From: Candidatus Zambryskibacteria bacterium RIFCSPLOWO2_02_FULL_51_21
GTDB taxonomy: Bacteria > Patescibacteriota > Minisyncoccia > Phycocordibacterales > Zambryskibacteraceae
DNA length: 57,094 nt
NCBI GenBank assembly: GCA_001824255.1
Contig: MHWQ01000002.1
Span: forward strand, 269,446 to 326,539
Direction of reading: 5' to 3'
Of the stretch, positions 52,670 through 57,094 are shown one piece after another. Below the pieces are notes generated by a model that saw nothing but the letters and a program-made list of their open reading frames with translations, was not told the origin of the DNA and searched no databases. The position numbers and the translations under genes are program-made. Every line of letters begins with the position of its first letter. Position 1 is the stretch's first letter.

Positions 52670-52907
52670 GTAGTCGCGAATAAATAGAAAATATAGGTTT
52701 CTCCCCATGGGAGCCCGCCCGGCGATAAACATATGCCGGGCTTTGTATTTTATAAGATAAATTATTTCCTCCTATCTCTTTCTTCCAATCCCTCACCGAT
52801 CCGCCGCCTTCTTATTGGCCGTAAATGTATATAAATAATTACGTAATTATTTTAGCAGAGAATAACAAAAATCAGTGAACGGTTATAAATGTGATAAATT
52901 TTCTAAA

Positions 52908-54173
52908 TCAGGACAAAGATATGAGGAAATCTAAGGCTTTTTTAATTTGAGAATTTGTATATTTCGGATGGTCTTTATGGTGAATCGAATTTCTTACATG
53001 TACTGGCATTGATTCATTTTTTTTACCACATTTAATTTTTGGGACATTCGGAAAATTCTGTTGGAGCCAACCGTCGAAAGTAGATGGACGTCCGCCATGT
53101 TTTTTCTCGTATTTATCGTAAAGAATCTTAAATCTTTGTTCATCAGTTGGGGCATTCATTAATTTTTTGAAATACGTAGAGAAATTTATCAGTCTTTCAA
53201 CTAAAATATCATGTCTAATCTTAATAGAACTTGCGCTATCAGCAGCTTGAATTGTGGCATTTTGATAACGCAAAAATTCCGGGTCTATTCCACTCCCATT
53301 GCGATTTACCGATCTTCTGAGTTGAGAAACGAATTTACTAAAAAACCGACTTAAAATTTTCTCCTTTCCTCTTATATTTCCTCTTCTCATTAACTCGGAA
53401 ACTAATAGATAAATGGAAACTGCGTTTGCTCTGTTAGAAAGTTCCGGAGCACCATTTTTAAACATTTTACTGATATATTGAAGTGTTTGCTTAATTCTTT
53501 TTGCATCTAGGCCGCTATTATCAAAGTTTGAGTAATCTTTAAAAAATTTTTCAAGATTATTATATTTTGCGCTTACTATTCTTCCTGACATATCCAACAA
53601 AGATAGCTGCGCAGCTACTGCAAAGTGGGCATCTCGTGTATTTTGAAAAGACACCTTATGAGTGAAGAATCTTTGTTTCGTGAGACCAGAAATAAACTCG
53701 GTAATATTCGTTGCATGAGAACGCAATTTTTCTGCTGAATTTAAACTCACACCTAACTGAAGTCGTTTAAATAATTCTCCGAGCTCTTGATCTGTAGCAT
53801 CGGATACTTGCTCTATAGTTAACGGGAAGGCGTTAATTTTATCTTTTACACTCATAGGTAAGTTCCGGTAGAATTTATCTTTGTAGGCGGAAGTATATTT
53901 TGAATTTAATCGGAAACCATTACCAATAAACGTAAATATGGCACTTAACCGCTGTTTGCCGTCAATACAAATAAAATTTTCTTCGCCACGAGAGTCTTTT
54001 TTTACAGCTAAATAAATTTTTGGAATACCCCAACTTTTAATTATTGTGTCCAGCAAATATTGTTGTGCAGTAAGTTTCCAAACCTTCTCTCGTTGGAAAA
54101 TGGGGTTTAAATCTATTCTTGTACGTCTCCTGTAAACTTTTTCAATTGAGAGATTTCTTGTTTTGGTTTTCAT
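52908..54173 (-). CDS. DUF262 (ParB/Srx-fold, GmrSD-type) protein
   Basis: LNPIFQREKVWKLTAQQYLLDTIIKSWGIPKIYLAV...FICIDGKQRLSAIFTF. Confidence 0.9.
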   Translation of the reverse strand: MKTKTRNLSIEKVYRRRTRIDLNPIFQREKVWKLTAQQYLLDTIIKSWGIPKIYLAVKKDSRGEENFICIDGKQRLSAIFTFIGNGFRLNSKYTSAYKDKFYRNLPMSVKDKINAFPLTIEQVSDATDQELGELFKRLQLGVSLNSAEKLRSHATNITEFISGLTKQRFFTHKVSFQNTRDAHFAVAAQLSLLDMSGRIVSAKYNNLEKFFKDYSNFDNSGLDAKRIKQTLQYISKMFKNGAPELSNRANAVSIYLLVSELMRRGNIRGKEKILSRFFSKFVSQLRRSVNRNGSGIDPEFLRYQNATIQAADSASSIKIRHDILVERLINFSTYFKKLMNAPTDEQRFKILYDKYEKKHGGRPSTFDGWLQQNFPNVPKIKCGKKNESMPVHVRNSIHHKDHPKYTNSQIKKALDFLISLS

Positions 54174-54188
54174 GACAACTCTCAGTTA

Positions 54189-54983
54189 TTATATGACTGT
54201 CGTCACTTTTTCATACAACATTGGCCAATTGTTTTGCCGCATACGAAATTTTGTTCCATGATTGTGTCCGGTTCTAGCATCGAAGTCAATTAAGATTTTT
54301 GCTTCCTCAATCGCCTTCAAAAAACCTTCGAAGCTGAATTTCTGAAGCATCATAACTTTTGTGTAACGGTAATACTCTTTACCCCGTATCTTTTTCACTT
54401 CAGCTTGAACATAAAAACTATTCAATAATTTAGTGCCGACCTTATGTTCAAGATCATCGAATCCCCAATACGGTTGAGGGTCAAGTTCACTCAAACCAGT
54501 TCGTTTTTTAACCGATTCCAACCACTGAGCATGCCGAACATTAACACTTTTTGCGTCAAAAGAGATGAGAATTTTTTTCTCCGCACGATCAATCTTAACC
54601 ATAAAACCACGGTCACTACGCGACAGACCATGTATCGTTTGGCGAAAGCTCATTTCACCTTGTGGATATTTTTTACCATCCTCCTTATGAGCCCAACCAT
54701 ACTTGGGTAAGAAAAGTTGCGGGACAAATTTTATGGCACGCGGTGATGGCTCTATATGGAACAGTGTACAAAGAGAAGTTGAGTTGAGACGTTGTGCCTT
54801 AAGCTCCCATTCGGCTGCGTTTGGAATTGGTAAATTATTTTCCTTTATACCAAGCAAATCCTCCAAAGTATTACCGATGCCTCCCTGATTACCTTTTCTA
54901 GCATTAGGAATCCAACCCACAGCGACAATTTCTTTAAGCTTTTCAATCAACGATTGCTTTGTGTAGATGATAGGTTCGGTCAT
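54189..54983 (-). CDS. MvaI/BcnI-family type II restriction endonuclease
   Basis: GNQGGIGNTLEDLLGIKENNLPIPNAAEWELKAQRLNSTSLCTLFH. Confidence 0.85.
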   Translation of the reverse strand: MTEPIIYTKQSLIEKLKEIVAVGWIPNARKGNQGGIGNTLEDLLGIKENNLPIPNAAEWELKAQRLNSTSLCTLFHIEPSPRAIKFVPQLFLPKYGWAHKEDGKKYPQGEMSFRQTIHGLSRSDRGFMVKIDRAEKKILISFDAKSVNVRHAQWLESVKKRTGLSELDPQPYWGFDDLEHKVGTKLLNSFYVQAEVKKIRGKEYYRYTKVMMLQKFSFEGFLKAIEEAKILIDFDARTGHNHGTKFRMRQNNWPMLYEKVTTVI

Positions 54984-55768
54984 ATAAGTCTCTGCTGGGC
55001 GATATGTCTCTGAATTCTTCCCTCAGCCATCTTGCAATATTCCGGAGAAATATCAATACCGATATAATTCCGACCAAAGTTTATTGCCGATAACGCGGTC
55101 GTACCAGAACCCATGAACGGATCCAGAATGATCTCCGCATTTGTAGAAGATATGATGCGATCAATCAGATTGATTGGAAAGGCAGCTGGATGCTCATTAT
55201 TCATCTCTTGGGTAAATTCCCAAACGTCCCCATAACCATTTGCTTTCGGTGATAGTTTGAATCCCGATTTGGCAATAAGATAAATCACTTCATATGTTGG
55301 CACAAAATAACCAGGGTTGAAATTAAAGCCACCCTTTCGCCTCCAGATAATGACCTGACGTACCGGAAAGCCTTGAAGTATATCTTGTCGATCCTGCAAC
55401 AAGCCGCCTTGAACTCGCCATTTGTGGTTATAAAAGATCGCACCATTCTCTGGAATAAGCCGCATCATTTCAGTAAGACACTTTCGCTGCCATCTCACAT
55501 ACTCGTCATGCGGCATGCAGTCATTGTGGTGGGAATATCCTTTTTGCAGTGCCGCGTTAGCCCATTTTCCGCCACGACCGTCTTTCATACCATTACCAGT
55601 TGAGTTTTTAAGATTATATGGTGGCGAAGTAATAATTAAGTCCACTGTTCCATCGGGAATCTGTTCCATTATTTCCACGGCATTTCCGCAAACAATTCTA
55701 TTCAAAAAATCATCAATTTTAGATTGCTTACGCTTTTTATTAGTTTGTTTACTAGTGATGGTTTTCAT
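54980..55768 (-). CDS. DNA methyltransferase (N4-cytosine or N6-adenine type)
   Basis: IITSPPYNLK catalytic motif and ILDPFMGSGTTALSAINFGRNYIGIDISPEYC; 4-bp overlap with the endonuclease gene. Confidence 0.93.
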   Translation of the reverse strand: MKTITSKQTNKKRKQSKIDDFLNRIVCGNAVEIMEQIPDGTVDLIITSPPYNLKNSTGNGMKDGRGGKWANAALQKGYSHHNDCMPHDEYVRWQRKCLTEMMRLIPENGAIFYNHKWRVQGGLLQDRQDILQGFPVRQVIIWRRKGGFNFNPGYFVPTYEVIYLIAKSGFKLSPKANGYGDVWEFTQEMNNEHPAAFPINLIDRIISSTNAEIILDPFMGSGTTALSAINFGRNYIGIDISPEYCKMAEGRIQRHIAQQRLI

Positions 55769-55940
55769 CTGTCTACATTTAGCTTGTTTGAGCCCAACAC
55801 AGGGAACATATCAGAGGCAACGGGGCTCTCCTTTCGCTCCATCCTACCTCTACCGTATGAATTGGTCCACTTCACAAAAATACGTAAATAATTACTTAAA
55901 GAATCTATCCCACAAACCTGGGCTTCTTTCAAACGAGACC

Positions 55941-55968
55941 GCGCCGGAGGGCAGAGCCCTCCGGCGCG
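55941..55968 (-). terminator. Intrinsic terminator (minus strand)
   Basis: GCGCCGGAGGGC tct GCCCTCCGGCGC GGTCTCGTTTG. Confidence 0.6.
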
Positions 55969-55971
55969 TGG

Positions 55972-56148
55972 TTAGTTGTGCAGTTCGTGGTGGGGCTTTG
56001 CCGGCTTCCATTCCTCCCAGAGCGCAACAGCGGCAATCATGCCGAAGAACAGGAAGGACGCTACGGCGAACCGATGGCACAGCCACCCGACCACTACGAT
56101 GATGAGCAGAAGGAGACCCGACTTGCCCAGGCGACGAAGAATCTTCAT
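55972..56148 (-). CDS. 58-aa membrane protein (below the ORF-track cutoff), single-gene unit
   Basis: MKILRRLGKSGLLLLIIVVVGWLCHRFAVASFLFFGMIAAVALWEEWKPAKPHHELHN*; GGAGGTATGC before ATG. Confidence 0.6.
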   Translation of the reverse strand: MKILRRLGKSGLLLLIIVVVGWLCHRFAVASFLFFGMIAAVALWEEWKPAKPHHELHN

Positions 56149-56216
56149 GCATACCTCCGGCGGACACTATCCCACATCTCCCCTCCTCTTTCAAACCCGC
56201 AATTTTAGGCAAAAGA

Positions 56217-56244
56217 AGAGGGCAGGCCTTCGGCCTGCCCTTCT
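56217..56244 (-). terminator. Intrinsic terminator (minus strand)
   Basis: AAGGGCAGGCC gaa GGCCTGCCCT CTTCTTTTG. Confidence 0.7.
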
Positions 56245-56256
56245 CGCACGTCTGCG

Positions 56257-56631
56257 TCAGCGCCCGGGGATGCGGTAGTCGAGTACAGCGATGACCTTGC
56301 CGTCGGCCGCGCGGACGGGATCGGTAAAGCGCGGCTCGACGTACCCGCTTGTCTCGAAGCCAGTTGCCGCGCTGCCCCAGCGGTCAACCTCGAGAACCAC
56401 GTACCGCTTCATCATCTTCCGGTCGTAAATGACCGGGATGTCCGACGAACCCGCTCCCACGAAGTCGACCCGAACGAGCGAAGCGCCCTGGATATCGAGC
56501 ACCAGGTTCTCCGACAGGACCGTCTCATTCCCCTCGTCGACTCCGCGGATGAACCCTTGCTTGTACCCCGTCGAGAACCCGAACGACAGACCGAGCCCCA
56601 GAACCACGAGCAGAATGAACACTTTCTTCAT
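56257..56631 (-). CDS. Secreted hypothetical protein, single-gene unit
   Basis: MKKVFILLVVLGLGLSFGFSTGYKQG...; GGAGGTTTGC-ATG start context. Confidence 0.65.
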   Translation of the reverse strand: MKKVFILLVVLGLGLSFGFSTGYKQGFIRGVDEGNETVLSENLVLDIQGASLVRVDFVGAGSSDIPVIYDRKMMKRYVVLEVDRWGSAATGFETSGYVEPRFTDPVRAADGKVIAVLDYRIPGR

Positions 56632-56813
56632 GCAAACCTCCGTTTCTTACTATATCACAAATTAAAATTTATACAAGTATTCAGCAAACCTCCTCTTTCT
56701 CCTGAAATTTACCAGCTGGAAACAAAGCCGGCCGGTTCATTAACCTCACATTACCCAGCGATTTGTGTTAATTTGGAGATGTGGTATAGTTAAGAAGGAA
56801 ACAAGGAGGCATC

Positions 56814-57017
56814 ATGACCGAAATGATACACGGCGGTTCCAAGTCCGGGCGGCGTCACCTGCAGACCCAGAAGGAATTCCGGTTGCTCGACACCGAGGCG
56901 TGCCAGGACCGGGCCGAACTCGAGTCCTGGCACCGCTGGGAGGAATCCGAACCCCTCCGTTCCCCCTTCGCCGTGAGGGAGCACCCGACCGGCGCCGAGC
57001 TCCGCAAATTCTTGTGA
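56814..57017 (+). CDS. 67-aa hypothetical protein, single-gene unit
   Basis: SD aaggagg, ATG, terminator downstream. Confidence 0.55.
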   Translation: MTEMIHGGSKSGRRHLQTQKEFRLLDTEACQDRAELESWHRWEESEPLRSPFAVREHPTGAELRKFL

Positions 57018-57034
57018 AAGTTCTGTCCGGCCCA

Positions 57035-57068
57035 GGCCGCAATCCGTCAGGATTGCGGCCTTCTCATT
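57035..57068 (+). terminator. Intrinsic terminator
   Basis: GGCCGCAATCC gtca GGATTGCGGCC TTCTC. Confidence 0.7.
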
Positions 57069-57094
57069 ATCAAAAGCGGCCCGCCATTACTGGC

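Overview
This 57 kb window looks like part of a Patescibacteria/CPR (probably Parcubacteria-like) chromosome. That assignment is inferred from compact proteins, a Gram-positive-style type IV pilus operon and dispersed palindromic repeats read through coding genes; no database search was run. The core content is: an edge-truncated secreted FN3/beta-helix/SH3 protein (<1-3035, minus) that the ORF track misses because its stop lies outside the window; mscL; DoxX proteins; typA; a very short HisRS-like protein; a rpoB-rpoC-dnaG-rpoD cluster; rpsP-KH-trmD; prfB; gatCA; ligA; a type IV pilus operon; comF; and seven tRNAs. The accessory content is the more interesting part. (i) An island of about 4.3 kb is bounded by tRNA-Ser(GCT) and a 20-bp duplication of its 3' end. 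It carries GIY-YIG, ADP-ribosyltransferase-like, orotate phosphoribosyltransferase-like/pyrF and Abi-alpha-like genes. Two of its AT-rich genes are each bracketed by a GACCCGAGTAC(C) repeat. (ii) Two copies of a hairpin element with a compensatory base-pair change are inserted in tRNA-Ser 3'-end copies. (iii) Two paralogous lipoproteins carry JAMM metalloprotease motifs. (iv) An AT-rich MvaI/BcnI-like restriction endonuclease, methyltransferase and DUF262 module is present. (v) Many small single-gene transcription units carry their own hairpin terminators, some sharing near-identical terminators or start contexts. (vi) Three DnaA-box-like 9-mers spaced exactly 11 bp lie upstream of the rpoB promoter. 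(vii) Both CAT-anticodon tRNAs share a correlated A18/G55 change in the elbow.
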